Shown here piece by piece: positions 1-5,814 of a stretch of 64,000 nucleotides of DNA. The position numbers and the translations under genes are program-made. Position 1 is the stretch's first letter. Each line of letters starts with the position of its first letter. This DNA comes from Streptomyces sp. CB03234 (GTDB lineage Bacteria; Actinomycetota; Actinomycetes; Streptomycetales; Streptomycetaceae), in assembly GCF_001905885.1 (NCBI RefSeq), contig NZ_LIYH01000003.1:1-64000 (forward strand), written 5' to 3'. The notes beneath the pieces were generated by a model, which saw nothing but the letters and a program-made list of their open reading frames with translations, was not told the DNA's origin and made no database searches.

Positions 1-18
1 GGGGGTGTCTGGAAAGTC
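1..18 (+). repeat. left terminal inverted repeat of the IS5-type element
   Basis: GGGGGTGTCTGGAAAGTC. It matches the reverse complement of 869-886 at 17 of 18 positions. It may extend left of the window. Confidence 0.85.
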
Positions 19-38
19 GGTGGCTCGTTGCTCTGTTT

Positions 39-428
39 GTGGTGCGTCGACATGAACTGACGGACGAGTCGTGGGCGTTGATCGCTCCGTTGCTGGCACC
101 GGGCCGTATGGGCCGGCCTGGGCGGGACCGGCGCCAGATCGTAAACGGAATCCTGTGGAAGCTGTCCACAGGTGCCGCCTGGCGGGATCTGCCAGAGCGA
201 TACGGGCCATGGAAGACGATCTACGATCGCTTCCGACACTGGTCGGCCGACGGCACGTGGGATCGCTTGCTGGCCCATGTCCAGCAGCACTCTGACGCCG
301 TCGGCTCGGTGGACTGGTCGATCGTGTGTGTCGACTCCACCACCGTCCGGGCCCATCAGCACGCGGCCGGGGCCCGAGAAGGGGGCCCTGGCAGGGCGAG
401 GCGCTCGGCCGGTCGCGCGGCGGGCTGA
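39..428 (+). CDS. IS5-type transposase, N-terminal frame (orfA)
   Basis: Encodes the first half of an IS5-family DDE transposase: the DUF4096-like N-terminal domain (RRHELTDESW near residue 4, then GRPGRDRRQIVNGILW) followed by the start of the catalytic domain with the first acidic residue in IVCVDSTTVRAHQHAAGA. After that motif the frame degenerates into Arg/Gly-rich residues and stops. The homologous protein continues in the frame of 326-889, so the active transposase would need a ribosomal frameshift in the G/C run around 375-395. Many two-frame IS5 elements are expressed this way; the exact slip site is inferred. The GTG/ATG start region lies just inside the left inverted repeat. Confidence 0.8.
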   Translation: MVRRHELTDESWALIAPLLAPGRMGRPGRDRRQIVNGILWKLSTGAAWRDLPERYGPWKTIYDRFRHWSADGTWDRLLAHVQQHSDAVGSVDWSIVCVDSTTVRAHQHAAGAREGGPGRARRSAGRAAG

Positions 429-889
429 CCAGCAAGATCCACCTCGCCTGCGACGGCCAGGGCAGGCCACTCGCCTTCACCCTGACTGGCGGGAACGCCA
501 ACGACTGCACCCAGTTCGAGGCCGTCATGGGCCGGATCAAGGTCGCCCGGCCGGGTCCGGGACGCCCCCGGACCCGGCCGGACCGCGTCGTCGCCGACAA
601 GGGCTACTCCGCCCGCAAGATCCGCGCCTACCTGCGACGACGGGGCATCGCCGCAGCGATCCCGGAGCGGATCGACCAGATCAACGGACGCATCCGCCGG
701 GGCGAGACACTCTGCCGCCTCGACCGGACCGCCTACCGGCGACGCAACGTGATCGAACGCTGCTTCAGCCGCCTCAAACAGAACCGGGCCCTGGCCACCC
801 GCTACGACAAACGAGCCACCCACTACCAGGCCATGGTCACCCTCGCCTGCCTCCGACTCTGGCTCCAAGACTTTCCGGACACCCCCTAG
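326..889 (+). CDS. IS5-type transposase, C-terminal frame (orfB)
   Basis: Carries the catalytic core: GEALGRSRGGLTSKIHLACD, then the second Asp in VVADKGYSARKIRAYL, and the DDE glutamate region RRRNVIERCFSRLKQNRALATRYDK near the C-terminus. The residues before GEALGRSRGG are not transposase-like, so this frame is probably entered by frameshifting from 39-428, a net -1 shift between the two frames. The alternative is a dead element with a frameshift mutation. The terminator codon TAG lies at the end of the right inverted repeat, as expected for a compact IS. No internal stop or deletion is visible in the catalytic part, so the copy may be recent. Confidence 0.8.
   Translation: MCRLHHRPGPSARGRGPRRGPWQGEALGRSRGGLTSKIHLACDGQGRPLAFTLTGGNANDCTQFEAVMGRIKVARPGPGRPRTRPDRVVADKGYSARKIRAYLRRRGIAAAIPERIDQINGRIRRGETLCRLDRTAYRRRNVIERCFSRLKQNRALATRYDKRATHYQAMVTLACLRLWLQDFPDTP
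869..886 (-). repeat. right terminal inverted repeat of the IS5-type element
   Basis: Read on the minus strand it is GGGGGTGTCCGGAAAGTC, which differs from the left repeat by one base. Confidence 0.85.
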
Positions 890-897
890 GGCGTGTT

Positions 898-1335
898 TTA
901 AGAACTGCTGATCTGCCTGGTTGGCCGCCCCGGGATGTTCCGGGCGGCCAACCAGTGGATGAGGTCGCTTGCGATGTTTCCGATGTCGGATTCGGTGCTG
1001 ACCTCGTGTTCGCGGCGCGTGGCATCGCGGAGGTCGATCTCGTAGCCGCCCTCGTCCAAGACGGCGACGGAGGCGAACCAGGCTGGGGCGTCCTCATCGG
1101 GCTGGACGACCACGAAGGTGTTGTCAGTGTCGTTGAGATCGTCGATCAGCATGAACAGCGCGTCCTCGGACGGGTCATCGATGTGCTCACCGTTCTCGCT
1201 GTCGGCGCAGTAGTACCGACTCCCCATCGGGCGCCCCTCCCCTGTGCCGACGTCCCATGCGCGGTTGAGAGCGGCATGCAGTGCGGCGGCCAATGCGCGC
1301 GCCATCGGCTCGCTGTCCACGCCGTGTAGTAGCAC
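898..1335 (-). CDS. hypothetical acidic protein, 145 aa
   Basis: Family not recognised. The protein is acidic and soluble with no signal peptide or membrane segment. It has an Ala-rich N-terminal helix (MARALAAALHAALNRAW) followed by a sheet-like region rich in Asp/Glu (YYCADSENGEHIDDPSEDALFMLIDDLND) and a C-terminal segment ending WLAARNIPGRPTRQISSS. Composition and lack of repeats suggest a real gene rather than a shadow. Its size and isolation among mobile debris resemble small immunity or antitoxin-type proteins, but nothing diagnostic is present and no function is claimed. Its stop lies about 12 bases from the IS right end, so the last few residues could derive from the insertion junction. 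Confidence 0.55.
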   Translation of the reverse strand: MLLHGVDSEPMARALAAALHAALNRAWDVGTGEGRPMGSRYYCADSENGEHIDDPSEDALFMLIDDLNDTDNTFVVVQPDEDAPAWFASVAVLDEGGYEIDLRDATRREHEVSTESDIGNIASDLIHWLAARNIPGRPTRQISSS

Positions 1336-1380
1336 AAGTAGACGGGGCCGCGGAGGAGTCGGGGCGGTGCCGGGAGCGGA

Positions 1381-1602
1381 TCAGGTGGAGGACGGCTTCG
1401 CGTACGGGAGGCCGTAATACGCGAAGATGCAGGCGCGGGCGGTGTGCGCGTCACGGAGCAGGGCGGCGAATGCCGCCTCGGAGCGCCGGACATCCTTTAT
1501 GGCCTCGCGAAGCCCTGCCGTCTCCTCCCGGGCCTGCGCCGCGCTGAGCGGCGGCCGCTCCGGTCGGGTGACGGAGTCCTCGTTCTGGTCTTGCGCGCCC
1601 AT
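1381..1602 (-). CDS. hypothetical protein, 73 aa
   Basis: Short helical, charged protein starting MGAQDQNEDSVTRPERPP. The middle (SAAQAREETAGLREAIKDVRR) is predicted helix or coiled coil, and the C-terminus is YYGLPYAKPSST. The start was chosen at the ATG where the sequence becomes protein-like; a GAGG lies about 11 bases upstream. The same frame stays open further upstream but reads as GC-rich nonsense there. It lies in the same direction as, and downstream of, the zinc-finger-like gene at 1733-2059, so the two may be co-transcribed. Function unknown. Confidence 0.45.
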   Translation of the reverse strand: MGAQDQNEDSVTRPERPPLSAAQAREETAGLREAIKDVRRSEAAFAALLRDAHTARACIFAYYGLPYAKPSST

Positions 1603-1732
1603 GTCCCCATCGTCCTCTTCGCCGGCGGACGGCACCGGCGAACCGGGGGAGGTGAAGACGAGCTCCGCCACACGCGCGGACCAAGCCGACGGTGTCGCCG
1701 GATACCCGGCCGGGCGTTCTCGTGTCTGGGGA

Positions 1733-2059
1733 TCAGCACCACTCGTCGGCCAGGTGGGGGACGACCCTCTGGCAGTAGTGACACGTGAACCCGCTATCCA
1801 GGCCCACCGTCGAGCCGGCGCAAGTGGGGCACTCGCCCCGTTCGAGGACCGGGCCCCGTCCGGCCTCGCAGGCGGGGCAGAGGTGCGCGAGGACGTCGGG
1901 CGCAGCCGGGTAGTCCGGCAGAGCGACTGCCGACGGCCGGATGACCCAACCGGCCTCCACGATGACGTCCTTGAACCGGGCACCCTCCGGCAACACCTCG
2001 GGCTCCAGGTACAGGGCGAGGCAGCCCTCACGGTCGCAGGTCACGGCATTGCGGATCAT
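1733..2059 (-). CDS. small cysteine-rich (zinc-ribbon-like) hypothetical protein, 108 aa
   Basis: The start MIRNAVTCDREGCLAL was chosen because a good GGGAGA ribosome-binding site lies six bases upstream; the frame is open much further 5' but not protein-like. The protein has three pairs of CxxC-type cysteines: TCDREGC near the N-terminus, LCPAC in the middle, then CPTC and CHYC near the C-terminus. This pattern suggests one or two zinc-ribbon units. Actinomycete phages and integrative elements often encode such small proteins, which fits the IS and gene fragments around it. The binding partner (DNA, RNA or protein) cannot be told from sequence. Confidence 0.55.
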   Translation of the reverse strand: MIRNAVTCDREGCLALYLEPEVLPEGARFKDVIVEAGWVIRPSAVALPDYPAAPDVLAHLCPACEAGRGPVLERGECPTCAGSTVGLDSGFTCHYCQRVVPHLADEWC

Positions 2060-2328
2060 CGGCTCTCCCGGTTCTCGCGTGGCTGGGCCAGTACAAGCGG
2101 GTGCCCGGGGCGTCCCCGTTCCATACGTAGCGGGAGCCGTGGCTTCAGTCGCGGAGCCAGTGTTCGCCTCTTCCGGGGTCCGGACCGGTGCCGGCGGCTC
2201 CCCTCCGTGGTTCTCCTGCTTGAACGTCCAGCGCATTTCAGCCGGGGGGCTGGGCATCGGCGGGCCGGGCGCACGGTGAAGGCTGTGGTGCCCGGACCGG
2301 ATCCACCGACTTCCCCCCTCCCATGCTG

Positions 2329-2390
2329 TGGGTCCTCCAACCAGGAGTCGAACCTGCGGCCACGGGTGACTCGGGCTGGAGCACCGGAAG
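2329..2390 (-). other. possible tRNA 3'-end remnant
   Basis: On the minus strand the segment contains GCAGGTTCGACTCCTGG, which looks like a T-arm (CAGG paired with CCTG around a TTCGACT loop), followed by TTGGAGGACCCA, which resembles an acceptor 3' strand plus CCA. No matching 5' acceptor strand or D-arm was found in the 80 bases upstream. It is therefore at best a fragment, such as an att-site remnant of an integrated element. Confidence 0.3.
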
Positions 2391-2451
2391 CACAGCAGTG
2401 GAAATCGGGTCAAGCCTGCGGGCTGTTTTCTCTATGGACGGGTGCGAAGCC

Positions 2452-2538
2452 GTTGCCATACCGATCACGGAGTCTGCCGATCGAACGGGAGTCTCGATCG
2501 GGTGATCGCGGGCCCTGCCCGGCATGAGGGCAGGGCCT
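2452..2538 (+). repeat. direct repeat copy A flanking the GNAT gene
   Basis: About 87 bp, clearly similar to 3109-3196. The core is a hairpin with 8-bp arms (CCGATCGA and TCGATCGG) around a 9-base loop. The copy ends in GCAGGGCCT. Confidence 0.7.
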
Positions 2539-2598
2539 GGCGGTATACGGGGAAAATCCAGGGGAGCGGACGGCCGCGCGCTGCTACGGTCGGGCGCC

Positions 2599-3102
2599 AT
2601 GAGCTGGCTTCCCGATGACTTCGTCCACCCCGTCCTGGTACCGCTGACGGGCGGTGGCCATCACCTGCGGCCGATCCGGGAGGCGGACACCCCGCTCGAC
2701 TATCCGGCTGTGATGGGTTCGCGCGAGCGGCTGTGGACCGTCTTCGGCCCGGCCTGGGGCTGGCCCGCGGCCACCATGACCTACAAGGCCGACCAGGCCG
2801 ACCTGTTGCGGCACGAGAAGGAGATCGCCGCACACCAGTCCTTCAACTACGCGCTGTTCGACGCGGCGGAGACAGCTCTGCTCGGCTGTGTTTACATCGA
2901 CCCACCGGAGAGGGCCGGCGCGGACGGCGAGATCTCCTGGTGGGTGGTGGACGAGTTGGTGGGCAGCAAGGTCGAGCAGGCCCTCGACGCGCTGGTGCCG
3001 CAATGGATCGCCGCCGACTGGCCGTTCGAGCAGCCGCGCTTCCTCGGCCGCGAGATCTCCTGGTCGGACTGGCTCGCCCTGCCGGAGCATCCCGACACGT
3101 AA
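2599..3102 (+). CDS. GNAT-like N-acetyltransferase, 167 aa
   Basis: Soluble protein with an N-terminal substrate-side region (HHLRPIREADTPLDYPAVMGSRE) and a central strand/loop (FNYALFDAAETALLGCVYIDPPERAG) that matches the beta4 region of GNAT acetyltransferases. A C-terminal half follows with EISWWVVDELVGS. The canonical acetyl-CoA pyrophosphate loop (Q/RxxGxG/A) is weak or missing, so CoA binding is less certain than the fold. The ATG at 2599 was preferred to an upstream in-frame start at 2524 because that extension reads through the flanking repeat. The gene stands alone and is bracketed by two direct repeats, which hints at a mobile cassette. The acceptor substrate is unknown. Confidence 0.65.
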   Translation: MSWLPDDFVHPVLVPLTGGGHHLRPIREADTPLDYPAVMGSRERLWTVFGPAWGWPAATMTYKADQADLLRHEKEIAAHQSFNYALFDAAETALLGCVYIDPPERAGADGEISWWVVDELVGSKVEQALDALVPQWIAADWPFEQPRFLGREISWSDWLALPEHPDT

Positions 3103-3108
3103 GTGGTT

Positions 3109-3196
3109 GTTGCCCGTACCGATCTCGAAGGCTGTCGATCGAACGGAAGTCTCGATCGGGTGACTGCGGCGGTTTCCGCGCGTGAAAGCAGGGCCT
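3109..3196 (+). repeat. direct repeat copy B flanking the GNAT gene
   Basis: About 88 bp, aligned with 2452-2538 with scattered mismatches and an indel. It keeps the hairpin core (CGATCGA, 9-base loop, TCGATCG) and the terminal GCAGGGCCT. It begins six bases after the GNAT stop codon. Confidence 0.7.
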
Positions 3197-3246
3197 CCAG
3201 GTAGCTGGGGGGTGGGATCACATTCCGAGTGGTGCCCGGAGGCCCT
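3190..3246. repeat. 9-bp inverted repeat with long loop
   Basis: AGGGCCTCC at 3190-3198 is the perfect reverse complement of GGAGGCCCT at 3238-3246. It could be a stem-loop or the end of a decayed insertion sequence, because a transposase fragment follows immediately. Confidence 0.4.
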
Positions 3247-3275
3247 GTTGTCTTTGTTGTGCGTTCCCGAGCATA

Positions 3276-3470
3276 TTGACGTCAACTTGCCCGCCGTGTC
3301 GTGCGACTGTCTCGCGCACGTGCACGACAATGCGGCCGACCATCCGGGACCGGGTGCGCCGGTATCCGTCGGACATGACGGACGCGGAGTGGGCGGCTGT
3401 CCGGCCGTGGCTGCCGGTGCCGGCCTGGTTCCAGGGGCGGGGTGGACGACCCGAGGGCTACTGTCGCTGA
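3276..3470 (+). pseudogene. truncated IS5-type transposase N-terminus
   Basis: The C-terminal half of this 64-codon frame (RRYPSDMTDAEWAAVRPWLP then VPAWFQGRGGRPEGY) is the typical start of a Streptomyces IS5-family transposase, different from the intact copy at 39-889. The homology stops at a TGA just where the conserved helix-turn-helix should continue, and the following DNA is unrelated. It is an insertion-sequence remnant. Confidence 0.65.
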
Positions 3471-3594
3471 CGCCGCCGCCGTGGACGCGGCGCTGGCGTC
3501 GCCGCACGGCCAGCGGCTGGCCGCGGATGTCGCCAACTACGCCACCGGCGGTGCGGTCATCATCCGCTATCCGGTACAGGACAGCACCGGCTGA
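3442..3594 (+). other. 50-codon open frame fragment, unrecognised
   Basis: GTG-started frame with protein-like composition: VDAALASPHGQRLAADVANY, then ATGGAVIIRYPVQDSTG and stop. It looks like the C-terminal piece of a larger protein whose 5' part was lost when the adjacent transposase fragment arrived. No family recognised. It overlaps the end of the transposase remnant. Confidence 0.3.
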
Positions 3595-3720
3595 GGGAGG
3601 CCGGTACGCTCCGGGACGCGTTCGGTCGGCCGCTCAAGGCCAGGTCCGGCCAGCGGCGGACGCCGGGCGTGCGGTCGCTGCTGCGGCCGGCACCTCGCAC
3701 GCGGCGTTCCTCGACCGGGG

Positions 3721-4062
3721 CGGGCGCCGGACGGTGGCCGACCGGTCCGGTTCTTCCGCCCACACCTCAGCGGGCTGACAGCGGCGTGCCGGCGGTACGG
3801 GCTCCTCGGCTGTTTCGTGTACGTACCGCCGGTGGGCGACCGCCCGGGTGCGGCGCGGATGTTCGCGCCGGCGATCGGTGTCGACGAGGACGTCGCCAAC
3901 GCCCACCTGCTCGACACGACAGGGGCGCAGACGGTCGCGATCGAGGTGGAGCAGGGTGACACCCTCGGTCGACCGGCCAGCGTGCTCGCTTCGGCCCGAC
4001 GCGGGCCGGCGGGCATCACGACCCGGGTCGGCGGGTCAGCGGTGGTCCGCGACGGACACTGA
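3721..4062 (+). pseudogene. remnant of a PhzF-like (phenazine biosynthesis isomerase family) protein
   Basis: The frame reads GGRPVRFFRPHLSGLTAACR, then RYGLLGCFVYVPP and MFAPAIGVDEDVANAHLLD, then VEQGDTLGRPASVLASARRG and RVGGSAVVRDGH. The order FAPAIGV-DED followed by an EQG-LGRPs segment and a terminal VGGxAV strand is that of the C-terminal half of PhzF-family proteins. The usual glycine-rich DPVTGSA segment is degraded to DVANAH. No start and no N-terminal half could be found upstream (3595-3720 reads in several frames without homology). This is a decayed 3' fragment; the PhzF assignment is by eye only. Confidence 0.45.
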
Positions 4063-4174
4063 GGCGACGACTAGACCGTCCTCTTCTGCGATCCGCGCAT
4101 GGGGCTGGGGCTGTCCACGAAAAGGAGACGACAAGTACGTACGAGTCGCAGCAGTACGGCGTGATCACAACGCA

Positions 4175-4208
4175 GAATGCTGGTCGGGATGCATCCCGAC
4201 CAGCATTC
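4175..4208 (-). terminator. 34-bp perfect palindrome, likely tRNA-Leu terminator
   Basis: A 17-bp perfect inverted repeat with no spacer starts three bases after the CCA end of the minus-strand tRNA-Leu. Its position suggests an intrinsic terminator or 3' processing hairpin, although no run of T follows. Confidence 0.6.
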
Positions 4209-4210
4209 AA

Positions 4211-4298
4211 TGGTGTCCGAGGGGGGACTTGAACCCCCACGCCCGATAAAGGGCACTAGCACCTCAAGCTAGCGCGTCTGCCATTCCGCCACCCGGAC
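4211..4298 (-). tRNA. tRNA-Leu (anticodon GAG)
   Basis: An 88-nt class II tRNA with encoded CCA. The acceptor arms GTCCGGG and CTCGGAC pair (one G-T). The anticodon stem CTAGC/GCTAG encloses the loop TTGAGGT, giving anticodon GAG, which reads CUC/CUU leucine codons. A long variable arm (TGCCCTTTATCGGGCG) typical of tRNA-Leu and a T-arm with GGTTCAAGTCC are present. The flanking 1-4.2 kb is full of mobile-element debris, consistent with this tRNA having served as an integration site, but no attachment duplication was identified. Confidence 0.95.
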
Positions 4299-4307
4299 AA
4301 GGTGTCT

Positions 4308-4337
4308 GTCGCCGCGCGGGGTGTTTCCCGCGGCGAC
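4308..4337. repeat. 9-bp perfect inverted repeat upstream of tRNA-Leu
   Basis: GTCGCCGCG and CGCGGCGAC with a 12-base loop, ten bases upstream of the tRNA 5' end, in the 196-bp gap between the divergent tRNA and DUF2254 genes. It may be part of the tRNA control region. The rest of the gap shows no gene. Confidence 0.4.
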
Positions 4338-4494
4338 ATGGATAACTCTACCAGGGGTTCGAGGCGCCCCTCACCCGCATATCCCGTGGTCAGGTGGGTG
4401 GCGCAGCCGCAACGGGGGGCCTTGGGGGACGGTCTCGGGCGACACTCGCGCAGGGTGTTCAGGTGCGTACGGATGGTACGGATAGCGTGCGGCG

Positions 4495-5802
4495 GTGAGC
4501 TACGTGCCGGAATACCGCAGGCCCCGGATGCTGTCGCCGCTGCGGGAGCATCTGCGGGACACCTTCTGGTTCGCGCCGACCGCTGGGCTGGTGTGCGTGG
4601 TCGTGCTCTGGCTGGTGGCGGCGGGGCTCGATGCGGAGATCGTCGAGTATCTGCGGGAGCGGCGGGCGTACGACGAGATCGGTGATCTCACCGCGATCGC
4701 GGAGGACGCCAAGACGATCGTCACGACGGTCAGCTCGGCGATGATGACCTTCATCGGTGTGGTCTTCAGCATCTCGCTGGTCGCGGTGCAGATGGCCAGC
4801 GGGCAGCTCACGCCCCGGGTGGTGCGCATCTTCGTGCGGAGCCGGATCAGCAAGCTGACGCTGACGGTGTTCCTGTCGACGTTCCTGTTCTCGCTGCTGG
4901 TGCTGACGTCGTACGAGAGCGAGACGCAGCCGGAGCGGGTGACGGCCGTACCGCTGGTGCAGTCGGTGGTGACGCTGGGGCTGGTGGGGCTGAGCCTGCT
5001 GCTGTTCATCGCGTATGTGACGACCACGCTGCGCCTGATGCAGGTGGGGCCGGTGGTGGACCGGATCACCCGGGAGGCGTTGCGGGTGCTGGTGCGGCAG
5101 TCGGGCGGTGGGCCGGATCAGGTGGCGCTGCCGGGCGAGACGGGGCGGGTGGTGCACCGGGGGCGGGCGGGGGTGCTGCGGGATGTGGACGTGGCGCGGC
5201 TGGTGCGGGTGGCGCGGCGGCAGGGGGCGGTGCTGCGCCTGATCCCGCGTATCGGGGATTACGTGGTGCCGGGTACGCCGGTGCTGGCCGTGCACGGCGG
5301 GCGGGAGCCGGACGTGGGCGCGTTGCGGTCGGCGGTCTCGGTGGGGGTGGAGCGGACGTTCCATCAGGACATGGGGTTCGGGCTGCGGCAGCTGGTGGAC
5401 ATCGCGCTGCGGGCGATGTCGCCGGCGGTGAACGATCCGACGACGGCGGTGCAGTGCCTGGACCGGATCGTGCAGTTCCTGGCGGCCGCCGCGCCGCGGC
5501 CGCTGGGCACCGTGCTCCACCGTGACCGGCGTGGCTGGGTACGGCTGGTTCAGGACGTGCCGGACTGGGACGATCTGGTCGATCTTGGGTTCGCCGAGCT
5601 GAGGAGGTGCGCGGTGGAGAGCCCGCAGGTCACGCGGCGGATGCTGGCCGGTATCGACGATCTGCTGCTGCTCGTGGAGGAGGACCGGCGGGAGCCGCTC
5701 CTGCGCCACCGTGCGCTCCTCGAACAGGCCGTGGAGCGTACGGTGGCGCAGCCCGCCGACCGGGTGTTCGCCCTGGAGCCCGACCGGCAGGGCATCGGGT
5801 AG
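4495..5802 (+). CDS. DUF2254 family integral membrane protein, 435 aa
   Basis: Predicted inner-membrane protein of the DUF2254 family. Four hydrophobic segments lie in the first half (about residues 24-44, 75-99, 120-140 and 152-177). They are followed by a long cytosolic part with the conserved RTFHQDMGFGLRQLVDIALR and AMSPAVNDPTTAVQCLDRIV signatures near residues 285-325. Length is normal for the family. The GTG at 4495 was chosen because the protein-like sequence (SYVPEYRRP) starts there; a -10-like TAGCGT lies just upstream, so the transcript may be nearly leaderless. The family's biochemical function is not established. The gene stands alone, convergent with the aldehyde dehydrogenase gene. 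Confidence 0.85.
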   Translation: MSYVPEYRRPRMLSPLREHLRDTFWFAPTAGLVCVVVLWLVAAGLDAEIVEYLRERRAYDEIGDLTAIAEDAKTIVTTVSSAMMTFIGVVFSISLVAVQMASGQLTPRVVRIFVRSRISKLTLTVFLSTFLFSLLVLTSYESETQPERVTAVPLVQSVVTLGLVGLSLLLFIAYVTTTLRLMQVGPVVDRITREALRVLVRQSGGGPDQVALPGETGRVVHRGRAGVLRDVDVARLVRVARRQGAVLRLIPRIGDYVVPGTPVLAVHGGREPDVGALRSAVSVGVERTFHQDMGFGLRQLVDIALRAMSPAVNDPTTAVQCLDRIVQFLAAAAPRPLGTVLHRDRRGWVRLVQDVPDWDDLVDLGFAELRRCAVESPQVTRRMLAGIDDLLLLVEEDRREPLLRHRALLEQAVERTVAQPADRVFALEPDRQGIG

Positions 5803-5814
5803 GGGTGGAAGCCC

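Larger units (their letters stand above)
1..886 (+). mobile_element. IS5-family insertion sequence, apparently complete
   Basis: About 0.89 kb element bounded by 18-bp imperfect inverted repeats (17 of 18 match) and carrying a two-frame DDE transposase. The left repeat begins at base 1 of the window, so the left target duplication cannot be seen. The right end is followed by TAG, and the junction reads CCTAGG, which fits the short T-A-centred target of the IS427-type subgroup of IS5. The element ends only about a dozen bases from the stop of the leftward gene at 898-1335, so that gene's 3' end may lie close to, or have been changed by, the insertion. Confidence 0.85.
2060..2598. other. 539-bp stretch without a convincing gene
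   Basis: Open frames here lack protein-like composition. The stretch holds a tRNA-T-arm-like segment (about 2329-2390, minus strand) and the first copy of an ~88-bp direct repeat (2452-2538) just upstream of the GNAT gene. No promoter could be named with confidence. Confidence 0.5.

Noticed and set aside
1427..2527. 366-codon plus-strand frame over the small hypothetical genes
   Set aside because: Ser/Arg/Gly-rich shadow of the minus-strand cysteine-rich gene, with no motif.
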